From Haematobia irritans (Eukaryota > Arthropoda > Insecta > Diptera > Muscidae): a stretch of DNA of 64,000 nt. Positions within the stretch are counted from its first letter, which is position 1; each line of letters opens with the position of its first letter. The translations under genes were made by a program, and so were the position numbers. Positions 1 to 12,289 of this stretch are shown one piece after another. The stretch is from contig NC_134400.1 in NCBI RefSeq assembly GCF_050003625.1, forward strand, positions 45,122,557 through 45,186,556. The letters are read 5' to 3'. A model generated the notes under the pieces. It was not told the origin of the DNA, did not search any database, and saw only the letters and a list, made by a program, of their open reading frames with translations.

Positions 1-171
1 GTCCTCCGTGCTCATTTCACCACGCTTGAATTTTGCATACCAATCAATTATTGTTGATTTCCCTGGGGCAGAGTCCGGAAACTCATTATCAAGTCAAGTT
101 TTTGCTTCCACCGTATTTTTTCCCTTCAGAAAACAGTATTTTATCAAAACACGAAATTCCTTTTTTTCCAT
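1..171 (-). pseudogene. mariner transposase relict, N-terminal part
   Basis: Reading leftwards from an ATG at 171-169 gives the N-terminal DNA-binding (helix-turn-helix) part of a mariner transposase, cut by the window edge after 57 codons. The motif WYAKFKRG is visible near codons 44-51, followed by the acidic/serine linker. Codon 26 is TGA where mariner proteins have Trp, so this copy is broken. The stretch from 172 to about 245 is its 5' leader and probably its terminal repeat, but I could not fix the outer end. The catalytic domain would lie outside the window. Confidence 0.8.
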
Positions 172-349
172 GTTTTTCACAATAACAAAAGTTGCTTCAC
201 AAAAGACGCTCTATCTCACAAACTAATTGTCTTACATACGTCAAATTTTGACACGAATCAATTGAAGGTTGGTACAATATAAAAATAATATGCATTTAAT
301 ACTAGCGACGCCATCTATGTGTCAGACCGGGGATTTACCAGCCAACCTG

Positions 350-445
350 TTATATACTTTATGGGGTCTTAGAGCAATATTTCGATGTGTTACAAACGGA
401 ATGACAAAGTTAATATACCCCCATCCTATGGTGGAGGGTATAAAA
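350..445 (+). repeat. Rep-A 3'-end fragment
   Basis: About 95 bp identical in kind to the 3' end of the Rep-A family: 'gtcttagagcaatatttcga' through 'cctatggtggagggtataaa'. The same block closes the Rep-A copies ending at 6420 and 62768 and opens the minus-strand copies at 38287 and 48380. Nothing of the rest of Rep-A is attached, so it is a truncated copy. Confidence 0.75.
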
Positions 446-458
446 ATCGGTGTTCCTT

Positions 459-1745
459 AAGGTGGGTATTAAGTTAGAGTTTTGCCGCTAAAATGAAAAA
501 TAAATCAGTTAAAAGAAGTATAAAGCTATACCTTTTTGATGCAAATTTTATTATAACTTGATGGGGAATAGCCCAAAGAAACTTTTCATAAAGTTTATAT
601 TTTTGAAAATGGATTATTAATGAAAAGTAGTCGTGAAAAAATGGCGATTTTAGCGGCTAAACTCGAACTTAATACCCACCTTTAGTCGCTAAAATCGCCA
701 TTTTACACGATTACTTTTCTTAATTAATCCACTTTAAGGAATACAAACATTATGAAAATTTGGTTTGGGCTATTCCCCATAAAGTTATAATAAAATTTGC
801 AACAAATATGTATAATTTGATGCCTTAAGGTGAGTATTAAGTTCGAGTTTAGCCGCTAATTTTCACTAAAGTGAAAACTAAATCAGTAAAAAAAAGTCAT
901 AAAATTATACATATTTGTTGCAGATTTTATTATAACTTGATGGGGAATATCCCAAAGCAAATTTTTAAAAAGTTTGTATTCCTTAAAATGGAGTATTAAA
1001 GAAAAGTAATCGTGAAAAAATTACGATTTTAGCGGCTAAAGGTGGGTATTAAGTTCGAGTTTTTTCACTAAAGTGAAAACTAAATCAGTAAGAAAAGGCA
1101 TAAAATTATACATATTTGTTGCACATTTTATTATAACTTGATGGGGAATAGCCCAGAGCAAGTTTTCACAAAGTTTGTATTCCTTAAAAAGTATTATTAA
1201 AGAAAAGTAATCGTGAAAAAATGGCAATTTTAGCGGCTAAACTCGAACTTAATACTCACCTTAAAGGTGGGTATTAAGTTCGAGTTTAGCCGCTAAAAAC
1301 ATGATTTTTTCACGATTACTTTTCTTTAATAATCCATTTTAAGGAATACAAACTTTGTGAAAATTTGCTTTGGGCTTTTCCCCATCAAGTTATAATAAAA
1401 TTTGCAACAAATATGTATAATTTCATGCATTTTTCTTACTGATTTAGTTTTCACTTTAGCGATTTTAGCGGCTAAACTCGAACTTAATACTCACCTTAAA
1501 GGTGAGTATTAAGTTCGAGTTTAGCCGCTAAAATCGCTAAAGTGAAAACTAAATAAGTAAGAAAAATGCATGAAATTATACATATTTGTTGCAAATTTTA
1601 TTATAACTTGATGGGGAAAAGCCCAAAGCAAATTTTCACAAAGTTTGTATTCCTTAAAATGGATTATTAAAGAAATGTTATCGTGAAAAAATTACGTTTT
1701 TAGCGGCTAAACTCGAACTTAATACCCACCTTTAAACTCGAACTT
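459..1745. repeat. cluster of fold-back MITEs with about 40-bp inverted ends
   Basis: At least five to six abutting copies, in both orientations, of a roughly 220-235 bp unit bounded by long inverted ends beginning 'aaggtgagtattaagttcga' and continuing through 'gtttagccgctaaaatcgc'. Examples are about 459-684, 826-1038, 1039-1263, 1264-1499 (inverted) and 1500-1730. The interior holds 'aaatttgcaacaaatatg' and 'cttgatggggaa' blocks. Junctions read 'cacc-ttaa-aggtg', so a TTAA or TA target is possible but unresolved. There is no coding capacity. Degenerate relatives occur near 21655-21712 and 36620-36715. Confidence 0.75.
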
Positions 1746-2435
1746 AATACCCACCTTTATGTGTTCAACTGCTTACATTGTTTCATTCAACAATTCAATA
1801 CCAAAGTTGCGGAATGTTTTAAATCAACTTGATTTCAAACATTATGGTTTGAAAACTTGTTGAATTTAAATATTATTGTTACTTCATTAAAAGTTGCATT
1901 CATTTGGCTGTTCGCCACTAGATGGTACTATATGCGATGACAGGGTGTTTCATATTATTTATACGTTGAGCAACCGATACATTAGTTTGGAAAAAACACT
2001 CCCCTTTCCAATCAGCAATTACATTCAAATTAAATAGAATTGTCCACTGATGTCGTTAAAATAAAAAGTAAACACAAAATTTGTTATTTGGCGATTCTTT
2101 ACGACAAACTTGGTTTTGAAGTATTAATGGCATGTGTATAATGTACTATTTATCGCTAGATGACACTGCCTTATACAACAGGGCGATTCATACTAGTTTA
2201 TTTGTAGAGTAACTGTATGTATTAGATTTGAAATTGCCCATTACATCCCTATCTTATGCACGGAAAAAGGCGACATAATCCCTTCCAAATAAATGTTATG
2301 AGTAGCGAAAATTTCGGGTTCTATGCGTAGGACCGAGATGTGGAAATTAAATTTGCGAAAGTATTAAAAATCTACAATAACAGTACTATTCATTATAATA
2401 TTTACAAGCTACCAAAATATTTGCATCGGAGAAAT
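1746..2435. other. no recognised feature
   Basis: AT-rich sequence without a convincing ORF, repeat unit or terminal repeat that I can recognise. From about 2436 to 2565 a few degenerate 29-bp-type units ('catatagaaattaaattttg') begin. Confidence 0.4.
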
Positions 2436-2735
2436 AAATTTTTCATACAGAAATTAAATTTTGAAGAAATTTTCATATGAAAAAGAAATATTTCTAAAAT
2501 TTCCTATAGAAAATAAATTTCTACAAAATGTTCATATAGAAGAAATTAAATTTTGGCATAATGTTAATTAAAACAAGTAAATACGGCCGTAAGTTCTGTC
2601 AGGCCGAAGCTTATGTACCCTCCACCATGGAATGCGTAGGAACTTCTACTGAAGACTGTCATCCACAATCGAATTAGTGGGGTTGTTACCTTGCCGATGG
2701 CATGGTATCTTAAAACTTCCTAACACCGTAATATA

Positions 2736-3309
2736 CACACAAAAAATTTTTTTTTTCTGATTCAATCACCAAATTAATTGATCCAATTAATTTTTTAATT
2801 GAAATGTCTTCAATCACGAAAATGATAGTATCAATCACAGTTTTAATTGGATATAGAAAAAATTCTTGATTAAAAAATTAATTGATTTTTTCAGCAAATT
2901 TCAATTAATTTTTTTATTGATTCAATTAAAAATTTAATTGATATTGATTGCAAAACTCAATTAATTTATTAAGTAAAAAAGGTAACTATTTTTAATTACT
3001 TTCTGAATTGGCTTAGAGTTTTTATTTGGATTAACAAATGATTGTTTGAAATACATTTTTAATTAAAAATTAAAAAAAAAATCAGCGCTTTTTTTAACTG
3101 AATTAGTCTTCCGAATTTGATTAAAAAGTTAATTGTATCAATTAATTTTTTAATTAAAAATTTTAAAATTTTCAATCATTGACTTAATTAACTTAATGTT
3201 TCTATCATGATTAAAAAGTTAATTGTATCAATTAATTTATTAATTGAAAAAATTTTCAACTTCAATTAACTTTTTAATTGGAAATATTTTGGTGATATTT
3301 TTTTCTGTG
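2736..3309. mobile_element. M1 MITE ('attaatt' family), full copy
   Basis: A 574-bp element with ends CACACAAAAAA / TTTTTCTGTG and a TA target duplication (2734-2735 and 3310-3311) inside Rep-A. The uninterrupted Rep-A sequence at about 60925-60945 confirms the empty site. The body is dense in 'aattaatt' and 'tcaattaa' words, giving many short self-complementary runs, and there is no ORF. Other copies in the window lie at about 14462, 21718, 33412, 39708, 42313, 50566, 51394 and 59041. Confidence 0.8.
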
Positions 3310-3387
3310 TATACCACATAGTCCATACGTGGTATATATTAAACTAAAAAAGGCCGATTAAATACGTATATAATTAAGTTTAAAGTT

Positions 3388-3570
3388 TCTATAGAAATAA
3401 AAATTTGACAAAATAAAATTTTGACAACATTTTCTATAAAAGTAAAATTTGGAAAAATTTTTCTATAGAAATAAAATTTGGAAAAAATTTTCTATAGAAA
3501 TAAAATTTTGACAAAATTTTCTTTAGAAATAAAATTTTGACAATGTTTTCTATAAAAATAAAATTTTGGT
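3388..3570 (+). repeat. 29-bp tandem array inside Rep-A
   Basis: About six units of the 29-bp repeat (core 'ttttgacaaaattttctata' plus 'gaaataaaa'). The array lies between the Rep-A leader 'gccgattaaatacgtata' and 'ttttggtagatta', the same position as in the copies at 61000-61258 and 49250-49690. Confidence 0.85.
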
Positions 3571-3576
3571 AGATTA

Positions 3577-4081
3577 CACTGAAAAAACAGTGAACCCACC
3601 AGGAAGAAAACTTTCAGTTAATTTTAGAAAATTTTGAATATTTGTAGAAAATTTTAACTAAACAGTTGGCATCACGCCGATGTCAAAAAAATAAGTATAT
3701 ATTTTTCGACAAATTCAAGAAAATTTATTAGACATAACTAAGTTTTTTCACTTGTTAAAGAAAATTTTGTAGTTTGAAGGAAAAACTTGGATTTCAAAAT
3801 TGCAAGAATGTCTTTAGTGACATACGAAGTTCATGATGGACGCATTTTTGGTAAAATTTACAAATTTAAAGAAATTCTGAACTATTTTGTGGAAGGCACG
3901 AATTTAGTTCATCTTTATGCTTCATTGGAGTATATTTTTTTCCTCAGGTTTAGTTAATTTAACTAACGTACACAAAAAATTATTAGAGTAAAGAAAACTT
4001 TCTCTAAACATAATAATTCCATGAACTAAAATAAAGTTAAATTGGCTTTAGTGAAATAGAGAGTTCACTTTTTTTTGAGTG
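3577..4081. mobile_element. M2 MITE
   Basis: A 505-bp element with inverted ends CACTGAAAAAACAGTGAAC and GTTCACTTTTTTTTGAGTG, TA-flanked, inserted in Rep-A between 'gatta' and 'tatttttggctcgag'. There is no coding potential. A second copy lies in inverted orientation at 41723-42239. Confidence 0.8.
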
Positions 4082-4099
4082 TATTTTTGGCTCGAGTGG

Positions 4100-4737
4100 C
4101 AACCATGAATATGAACCGATATGGACCAATTTCTGTGTGATTGGGGATCGGCTATATATAACTATAGACCGATATGGACCATGTATATTAGCGGCCAAAT
4201 CGGCTCCGCAAGCCAAATCGGGGATCGGTTTATATGGGGGCTATATATAATTATGGACCGATGTGGACCAATTATTGCATGGTTGTTAGAGACCATATAC
4301 TAATACCATGCACGGTTGTTAGAGACCATATACTTACACCATGTACAAAATTTCAGCCGGATCGGATGAAATTTGCTTCTCTTAGAGCAATCGCAAGCTA
4401 AATTTGGGGGTCCGTTTATATGGGGGCTATACGTAAAAGTGGACCGATATGGACCAATTTTTGCATGGTTGTTAGAGACCATATACTAACACCATGTACC
4501 AAATTTCAGCCGGATTGGATGAAATTTGCTTCTCTTAGAGGGTCTGCAAGCCAAATTTGGGGGTCCGTTTATATGGGGGCTATACGTAAAAGTGGACCGA
4601 TATGGACCAATTTTGGCATGGTTATTAGAGACCATATACTAACACCATGTACCACATTTCAGCCGGATTGGATGAAATTTGCTTCTCTTAGAGGGTCTGC
4701 AAGCCAAATTTGGGGGTCCGTTTATATGGGGGCTATA
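4100..4737 (+). repeat. Rep-A 153-bp tandem array
   Basis: Four units of the Rep-A repeat, each containing 'tatatgggggctatatataa', 'tgcatggttgttagagacca' and 'accaaatttcagccggat'. The period is 153 bp, or 51 codons, so a frame can stay open across units and produce a repetitive 132-codon ORF (4420-4818). I regard that ORF as arithmetic rather than a gene. Confidence 0.8.
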
Positions 4738-6155
4738 CACCCAGAAAAAAGTGCCTTCGAAACTAAAGGAAAAATTTTTCATCAATATAGCTTATCCATT
4801 TTATTTCCATTAAGGTAAATTTTTGTGAAAAATAATAAAATTTACTCGTTTCAGTAAAAAAATCCTAAACTGTAAGCAGTTAGGATTAGTTCATTAACTA
4901 GAATAAGGCATGGAATTTTACTCATACTATTTTCTTCGCTGGGTATAAGAATTTACTACTGAAAAAGAAAATTTTATTCACCGATAACAAAGCATTCGTA
5001 AAAATAAACAAAAACCGAACTAAAACCAAGTTTCCTCAAAATTAGTAAAATTTCTTATAAAATGATAATTGCGACTTCCTTTATAATAGAAAGTTTTTCA
5101 TACATACGAACAACACTTGGCATAGAAAAATATTTTAGTTTATTCGTACTAAGAAGTATGCAATCCTTTCAAAACTTAAGGAAACACACTTGTTAGAATA
5201 TAGGAAATTTCTTCTATTGTCTACCTGTAATCGATACCTGTCATCGTAATCGATGTGTTTGCGCGTGGGTGTAATCGATATATTTGCGCGTCGGTTGTTT
5301 TTTTAGTTGGAATCGCGTTGTTTTGGTATACGGAGAGATTGTTAAAAAATAATATGGTAAAATAATATAATAAATAACAAATAAAATATATAAAATATTT
5401 GTTATTTTAAATTAGTGAGAAAAATTTTCGTTTTTTTAAATAAATCTATCAATGTTCGTGATAGTGTATAAAGAAAGAAAACACCAGCAGAATAACAACC
5501 CTTTCATTTCGGAATCTTCAATTATCAGGTAATATTCAGTGACGCTAACCTTTTGCAACAAAAATGTTTTATGATTTTTTATATTTGTAGGTATTGAAAT
5601 TGTAAAAGGAGGACAAAATCGTTAGGCAGCAACTTATTAAAAGTGAAAAGTACAAGAAGAAGAAAAAGTGCGTTTTACAGTTGATAATATCACACGGAAA
5701 TTGGAAATAGTGGAATAATAAACTAATATTTCAAAGAGATTCGATGCTGTTGATTCTTAATAAATATATTCAATATATTAATAAAACATGTCTTTTATTG
5801 AAGATAAAATTGCTTATAGAAATAAATAAAATTGTATTTAAAAACGAAGGTAAGCGGTTCTAATTATGAAGTAAAAGTTTTACCACAAATGTGTAAGATT
5901 TGTCGAAATGAATGAAAAAATTGCAATAAAATCATTCCATATATGAATTCAAATTAGTTAAATTTTTTCATTCTGTAGTATAGTGGTATATAAATATAGG
6001 AAAATGTTAACTAATATATGGAATGCATTATTCCTAATTTCTACGAAAATCACATCGTTCAAACAAATAAAAATGTCTTTGGCGCTATACGAAGTTCAAC
6101 TTTCTTCACAATGAGTTCATTTTAACTTAAAGAAGGGGTCACTTTTTTCTGGGTG
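4738..6155. mobile_element. M3 element, copy 1
   Basis: A 1418-bp element with inverted ends CACCCAGAAAAAAGTG / CACTTTTTTCTGGGTG and a TA target. It has no transposase. The interior holds three AATCGAT(A/G) words near 5229-5280, two 'tttgcgcg' words, and an intron-like interval at 5529-5590 (GTAATA donor, CTAAC branch-like word, TTTGTAG acceptor). It may carry captured host promoter and 5' leader sequence; that is inference. A diverged piece lies at about 56205-56440. Confidence 0.75.
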
Positions 6156-6420
6156 TACGTAAAAGTGGACCGATATGGCCCATACCATCCGACTTACATC
6201 AATAACAACTACTTGTGCCAAGTTTCAAGTCGATAGCTTGTTTCGTTCGGAAGTTAGCGTAATTTCAACAGACGGACGAACGGACATGCTCAGATCGACT
6301 CAGAATTTCACCACGACCCAGAATATATATACTTTATGGGGTCTTAGAGCAATATTTCGATGTGTTACAAACGGAATGACAAAGTTAATATACCCCCATC
6401 CTATGGTGGAGGGTATAAAA
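6156..6420 (+). repeat. Rep-A 3' terminal region
   Basis: Continuation of the Rep-A copy after the M3 insertion, from 'cgtaaaagtggaccgatatg' to the terminal 'ggtggagggtataaaa'. It contains 'acttgtgccaagtttcaagt' and 'ttcaacagacggacgaacgg', shared by all Rep-A copies. Confidence 0.8.
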
Positions 6421-6424
6421 AAAA

Positions 6425-7985
6425 TAAAATGAAATTTTGACACAATTTTCATATTCAAATGATGTTTCGATAAATTTTTCACATGGAAATGCACTTTTGA
6501 CCAAAATTTATATAGAGAAGAAAAAATTAGACAAAATGTTTATATCGATATTAAATTTTGACAAAATTTTCAAACCAAAATGAAGTACTTAAATTTTGCT
6601 AATATTTTCATTCAGCATTTGAATTTGATGATATTTCTATTTTCCTTTCGCAGTGAAATTTAAAAACAATGGAACAATATAGAAATGGAATATTGATAGC
6701 ATTTTCATACAAAAATGAACTTTTGACAACATTTTCATATGGAAATACACTAAGAACAAAATTTGTATACTAAAACGAAATCTTGACAAAATTTTCATAG
6801 CGTAATGAAATATTGAGAAAGTGTTCATATAGAATATAATTAAAAAAATACAAAATTCTCATACAGACAGTGAATTTTAACGAATTTTCATATAGAAATA
6901 ACAATTTGACAAAATTTTCAAATAGAAATGAAATATTCACAAAATGTTCATATGGAAATCCGATGTTGACAAAACTTTCATATCAAAAGGAAATTTATAA
7001 AAAGTGAAATATTCACAAAATTTTCACGGCTTAATTAAATGTTGACAAGATTTGTATATGGAAATAAATTAAAATAAAAAAACAAAACAATTTCATACGT
7101 AAAAAATCACCTAGAAATAAAGTATTGACAAATTTTTCATTAATTATTAAATTAAAATTCATACAGAAATTAAATTTTGACAAAATTTTCATATAGAATT
7201 ACAATTTTTACAACATTTTCATATCGATAGGCATTTTGAACAACATTTTTATATTGAAATGGTAATCTTGACAAAACTGGCATATCAATATGAAATTTTG
7301 ACAAAATTTTCATATCGATATGTTTTATGAAATTATGTTTCGCTAATATTTTCAATCAGAAATTAAATTTTGATGATATTTTCATTTTCATGTGGGAATG
7401 AAAATTAGAAATAAAATTTTGATAAAGTTGTCATATTGAAATGAAAATTTGACAACATTTTAGTTTCGAATTTCATGTAGAAGTGAAATATTGGCAAAAT
7501 TGAAATGAAATTTTGACAAAATTTTCATATGGAAGGAAATATTGACAGAATTTTTATGTCAAAATGAAATATAGACAAAATGTTCATATCAAAATGAAAT
7601 TTTGATAAAAAAAATTTTATATTTAAATGAATCCTACCAAAAATAAAATATTAAAAAGATTTTCATATAGAATAGAAATTAAAAAAAAAATATATAATAT
7701 GATAACGAAATTTTGACAAAATTTTCATATAGAAATTCACTTTGAAAGAATTTTCATATCGACATATTGAACAAAAAAAAAATCCAAAAACATGTAATAA
7801 AATATTTCATTTATATTTTATTTACTTAGTATTTTCTTTATTTTTTATTTTCTAATGAAATTAAGAAAACAAATTTCATATAGAAATGAAATTTTGACAA
7901 AATTTTCGTATGGAAATAAAATTAACTCCATAAACCGTTTCCCGTTTTGAGACAAATACATCATCTGACAGTTCATTTAGAATTT
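6425..7985. repeat. degenerate 29-bp-type array (first duplication copy)
   Basis: About 1.5 kb of diverged units 'catatagaaatgaaattttg' plus 'acaaaatttt'. Spacing is near 29 bp but blurred by indels. It supports only chance short ORFs. The same array is repeated at 9966-11526 as part of the tandem duplication. Confidence 0.75.
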
Positions 7986-7988
7986 AAA

Positions 7989-10900
7989 TTTTTGCATGGT
8001 TGTTAGAGACCATATACTAACACCATGTACCAAATTTCAGCCGGATTGGATGAAATTTGCTTCTCTTAGAGGGTCTGCAAGCCAAATTTGGGGGTCCGTT
8101 TATATGGGGGCTATACGTAAAAGTGGACCGATATGGACCAATTTTGGCATGGTTATTAGAGACCATATACTAACACCATGTACCACATTTCAGCCGGATT
8201 GGATGAAATTTGCTTCTCTTAGAGGGTCTGCAAGCCAAATTTGGGGGTCCGTTTATATGGGGGCTATACACCCAGAAAAAAGTGCCTTCGAAACTAAAGG
8301 AAAAATTTTTCATCAATATAGCTTATCCATTTTATTTCCATTAAGGTAAATTTTTGTGAAAAATAATAAAATTTACTCGTTTCAGTAAAAAAATCCTAAA
8401 CTGTAAGCAGTTAGGATTAGTTCATTAACTAGAATAAGGCATGGAATTTTACTCATACTATTTTCTTCGCTGGGTATAAGAATTTACTACTGAAAAAGAA
8501 AATTTTATTCACCGATAACAAAGCATTCGTAAAAATAAACAAAAACCGAACTAAAACCAAGTTTCCTCAAAATTAGTAAAATTTCTTATAAAATGATAAT
8601 TGCGACTTCCTTTATAATAGAAAGTTTTTCATACATACGAACAACACTTGGCATAGAAAAATATTTTAGTTTATTCGTACTAAGAAGTATGCAATCCTTT
8701 CAAAACTTAAGGAAACACACTTGTTAGAATATAGGAAATTTCTTCTATTGTCTACCTGTAATCGATACCTGTCATCGTAATCGATGTGTTTGCGCGTGGG
8801 TGTAATCGATATATTTGCGCGTCGGTTGTTTTTTTAGTTGGAATCGCGTTGTTTTGGTATACGGAGAGATTGTTAAAAAATAATATGGTAAAATAATATA
8901 ATAAATAACAAATAAAATATATAAAATATTTGTTATTTTAAATTAGTGAGAAAAATTTTCGTTTTTTTAAATAAATCTATCAATGTTCGTGATAGTGTAT
9001 AAAGAAAGAAAACACCAGCAGAATAACAACCCTTTCATTTGTCTTCATTTCGGAATCTTCAATTATCAGGTAATATTCAGTGACGCTAACCTTTTGCAAC
9101 AAAAATGTTTTATGATTTTTTATATTTGTAGGTATTGAAATTGTAAAAGGAGGACAAAATCGTTAGGCAGCAACTTATTAAAAGTGAAAAGTACAAGAAG
9201 AAGAAAAAGTGCGTTTTACAGTTGATAATATCACACGGAAATTGGAAATAGTGGAATAATAAACTAATATTTCAAAGAGATTCGATGCTGTTGATTCTTA
9301 ATAAATATATTCAATATATTAATAAAACATGTCTTTTATTGAAGATAAAATTGCTTATAGAAATAAATAAAATTGTATTTAAAAACGAAGGTAAGCGGTT
9401 CTAATTATGAAGTAAAAGTTTTACCACAAATGTGTAAGATTTGTCGAAATGAATGAAAAAATTGCAATAAAATCATTCCATATATGAATTCAAATTAGTT
9501 AAATTTTTTCATTCTGTAGTATAGTGGTATATAAATATAGGAAAATGTTAACTAATATATGGAATGCATTATTCCTAATTTCTACGAAAATCACATCGTT
9601 CAAACAAATAAAAATGTCTTTGGCGCTATACGAAGTTCAACTTTCTTCACAATGAGTTCATTTTAACTTAAAGAAGGGGTCACTTTTTTCTGGGTGTACG
9701 TAAAAGTGGACCGATATGGCCCATACCATCCGACTTACATCAATAACAACTACTTGTGCCAAGTTTCAAGTCGATAGCTTGTTTCGTTCGGAAGTTAGCG
9801 TAATTTCAACAGACGGACGAACGGACATGCTCAGATCGACTCAGAATTTCACCACGACCCAGAATATATATACTTTATGGGGTCTTAGAGCAATATTTCG
9901 ATGTGTTACAAACGGAATGACAAAGTTAATATACCCCCATCCTATGGTGGAGGGTATAAAAAAAATAAAATGAAATTTTGACACAATTTTCATATTCAAA
10001 TGATGTTTCGATAAATTTTTCACATGGAAATGCACTTTTGACCAAAATTTATATAGAGAAGAAAAAATTAGACAAAATGTTTATATCGATATTAAATTTT
10101 GACAAAATTTTCAAACCAAAATGAAGTACTTAAATTTTGCTAATATTTTCATTCAGCATTTGAATTTGATGATATTTCTATTTTCCTTTCGCAGTGAAAT
10201 TTAAAAACAATGGAACAATATAGAAATGGAATATTGATAGCATTTTCATACAAAAATGAACTTTTGACAACATTTTCATATGGAAATACACTAAGAACAA
10301 AATTTGTATACTAAAACGAAATCTTGACAAAATTTTCATAGCGTAATGAAATATTGAGAAAGTGTTCATATAGAATATAATTAAAAAAATACAAAATTCT
10401 CATACAGACAGTGAATTTTAACGAATTTTCATATAGAAATAACAATTTGACAAAATTTTCAAATAGAAATGAAATATTCACAAAATGTTCATATGGAAAT
10501 CCGATGTTGACAAAACTTTCATATCAAAAGGAAATTTATAAAAAGTGAAATATTCACAAAATTTTCACGGCTTAATTAAATGTTGACAAGATTTGTATAT
10601 GGAAATAAATTAAAATAAAAAAACAAAACAATTTCATACGTAAAAAATCACCTAGAAATAAAGTATTGACAAATTTTTCATTAATTATTAAATTAAAATT
10701 CATACAGAAATTAAATTTTGACAAAATTTTCATATAGAATTACAATTTTTACAACATTTTCATATCGATAGGCATTTTGAACAACATTTTTATATTGAAA
10801 TGGTAATCTTGACAAAACTGGCATATCAATATGAAATTTTGACAAAATTTTCATATCGATATGTTTTATGAAATTATGTTTCGCTAATATTTTCAATCAG

Positions 10901-11529
10901 AAATTAAATTTTGATGATATTTTCATTTTCATGTGGGAATGAAAATTAGAAATAAAATTTTGATAAAGTTGTCATATTGAAATGAAAATTTGACAACATT
11001 TTAGTTTCGAATTTCATGTAGAAGTGAAATATTGGCAAAATTGAAATGAAATTTTGACAAAATTTTCATATGGAAGGAAATATTGACAGAATTTTTATGT
11101 CAAAATGAAATATAGACAAAATGTTCATATCAAAATGAAATTTTGATAAAAAAAATTTTATATTTAAATGAATCCTACCAAAAATAAAATATTAAAAAGA
11201 TTTTCATATAGAATAGAAATTAAAAAAAAAATATATAATATGATAACGAAATTTTGACAAAATTTTCATATAGAAATTCACTTTGAAAGAATTTTCATAT
11301 CGACATATTGAACAAAAAAAAAATCCAAAAACATGTAATAAAATATTTCATTTATATTTTATTTACTTAGTATTTTCTTTATTTTTTATTTTCTAATGAA
11401 ATTAAGAAAACAAATTTCATATAGAAATGAAATTTTGACAAAATTTTCGTATGGAAATAAAATTAACTCCATAAACCGTTTCCCGTTTTGAGACAAATAC
11501 ATCATCTGACAGTTCATTTAGAATTTAAA
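7989..11529 (+). repeat. tandem segmental duplication, copy 2
   Basis: Direct repeat of 4458-7988. The offset is 3531 bp up to the 10-bp indel near 9041 and 3541 bp after it. It contains a second M3 (8269-9696), a Rep-A 3' end (9697-9961) and a second degenerate array. The sequence after 11529 ('ggcaatattttcatattg') continues the original array, which identifies the downstream edge. Confidence 0.9.
8269..9696. mobile_element. M3 element, copy 2 (duplicated)
   Basis: A 1428-bp copy identical in the compared stretches to 4738-6155, except that it has 10 extra bp in the presumed exon just before the intron-like interval (9070-9131 here). Its TA-flanked ends and Rep-A context are the same, so it arose with the segmental duplication, not by a separate insertion. 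Confidence 0.8.
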
Positions 11530-12060
11530 TTTTGGCAATATTTTCATATTGAAAGACACTTTCAATGACATTTTTATATTGAAATATAATCTTGACAAAC
11601 TACATATTGATATGAAATTTTGACAAAATTTCACGTAGAATTTTTTACATATCAAATTTCATATCAAAATGAAATATTGACCAACTTTCCATATCATAAT
11701 TAAATTTTTATAAAAATTTTATATTCAAATTAATCATATCAAAAATGAAATATAGAGAAGAATTTTGATAAAATTTTCATATGAAAATTCATTCTCAACA
11801 AAATTTTCATATGGAAATACACTTTTGAAAGAATTTTTATACCCAAATATTGAAACAAAAATCATATAAAATTATGATAAAATTTTCTATTTATTATCAA
11901 CTAATGGGCAATAAAAATACCTTGTAATACAATTTTTCATTTTATTTATATTTTATTTATTTATTACTTATTTTTTTTATTTTTATATTTTAATGAAATT
12001 TAGAAAAAAACAATCATATAGAACCAAAATTTTTAAATAAAAATGTTCATATGAAAATGA
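11530..12060. repeat. degenerate 29-bp-type array, continuation
   Basis: Further diverged 'catattgaaatataatcttg' type units running out near 12060. This part exists once, beyond the duplicated segment. Confidence 0.6.
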
Positions 12061-12289
12061 AATTAACTCTCTAAACCGTACCCCTGTCAGATAATATTTG
12101 AGACACAAACATTATCTGACAGTACTGTTTGTCGATTAGACCCTATTACACAAAATTTGTTTTCGTTGCTGCTTCGTTCAAAACAGCCCCCATACAACAT
12201 CGCAAGTCCATCGCAGAACATTCAGTCTCTCACTTACTTTGAACAGAAACGCATGCATTTTAACCTATTGGTCGCGCGCTTTGTATTTT

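Larger units (their letters stand above)
2571..6420 (+). mobile_element. Rep-A element, near full length, with three nested insertions
   Basis: The 5' end is 'aaacaagtaaatacggccgt', then a GC-rich hairpin (a diverged form of ttcggcc-a-ggccgaa), then 'accctccaccatgg'. These are followed by an AT-rich leader, a 29-bp array (3388-3570), a block 'ggctcgagtggcaaccatga', a 153-bp tandem array (4100-4737) and the 3' end 'atggtggagggtataaaa'. Three TA-flanked elements interrupt it: M1 at 2736-3309, M2 at 3577-4081 and M3 at 4738-6155. Removing each with one TA restores the sequence seen in the 59799-62768 copy. No protein is recognisable and the transposition mechanism is unknown. Confidence 0.75.
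4458..7988 (+). repeat. tandem segmental duplication, copy 1 (about 3.53 kb)
   Basis: This segment is repeated head-to-tail immediately downstream (7989-11529). It runs from within a Rep-A unit, through element M3 and the Rep-A 3' end, into a degenerate 29-bp array. In the stretches I compared, the only difference is a 10-bp indel in M3 ('catttcgga' here, 'catttgtcttcatttcgga' in copy 2). The breakpoint joins 'aatttaaattttt' to 'gcatggttg', with an 'attttt' microhomology. Confidence 0.9.

Noticed and set aside
2571..6420. Rep-A as a Helitron or LTR element
   Set aside because: No TC start with CTRR end, no terminal direct repeats, no Rep/helicase, gag or pol sequence.
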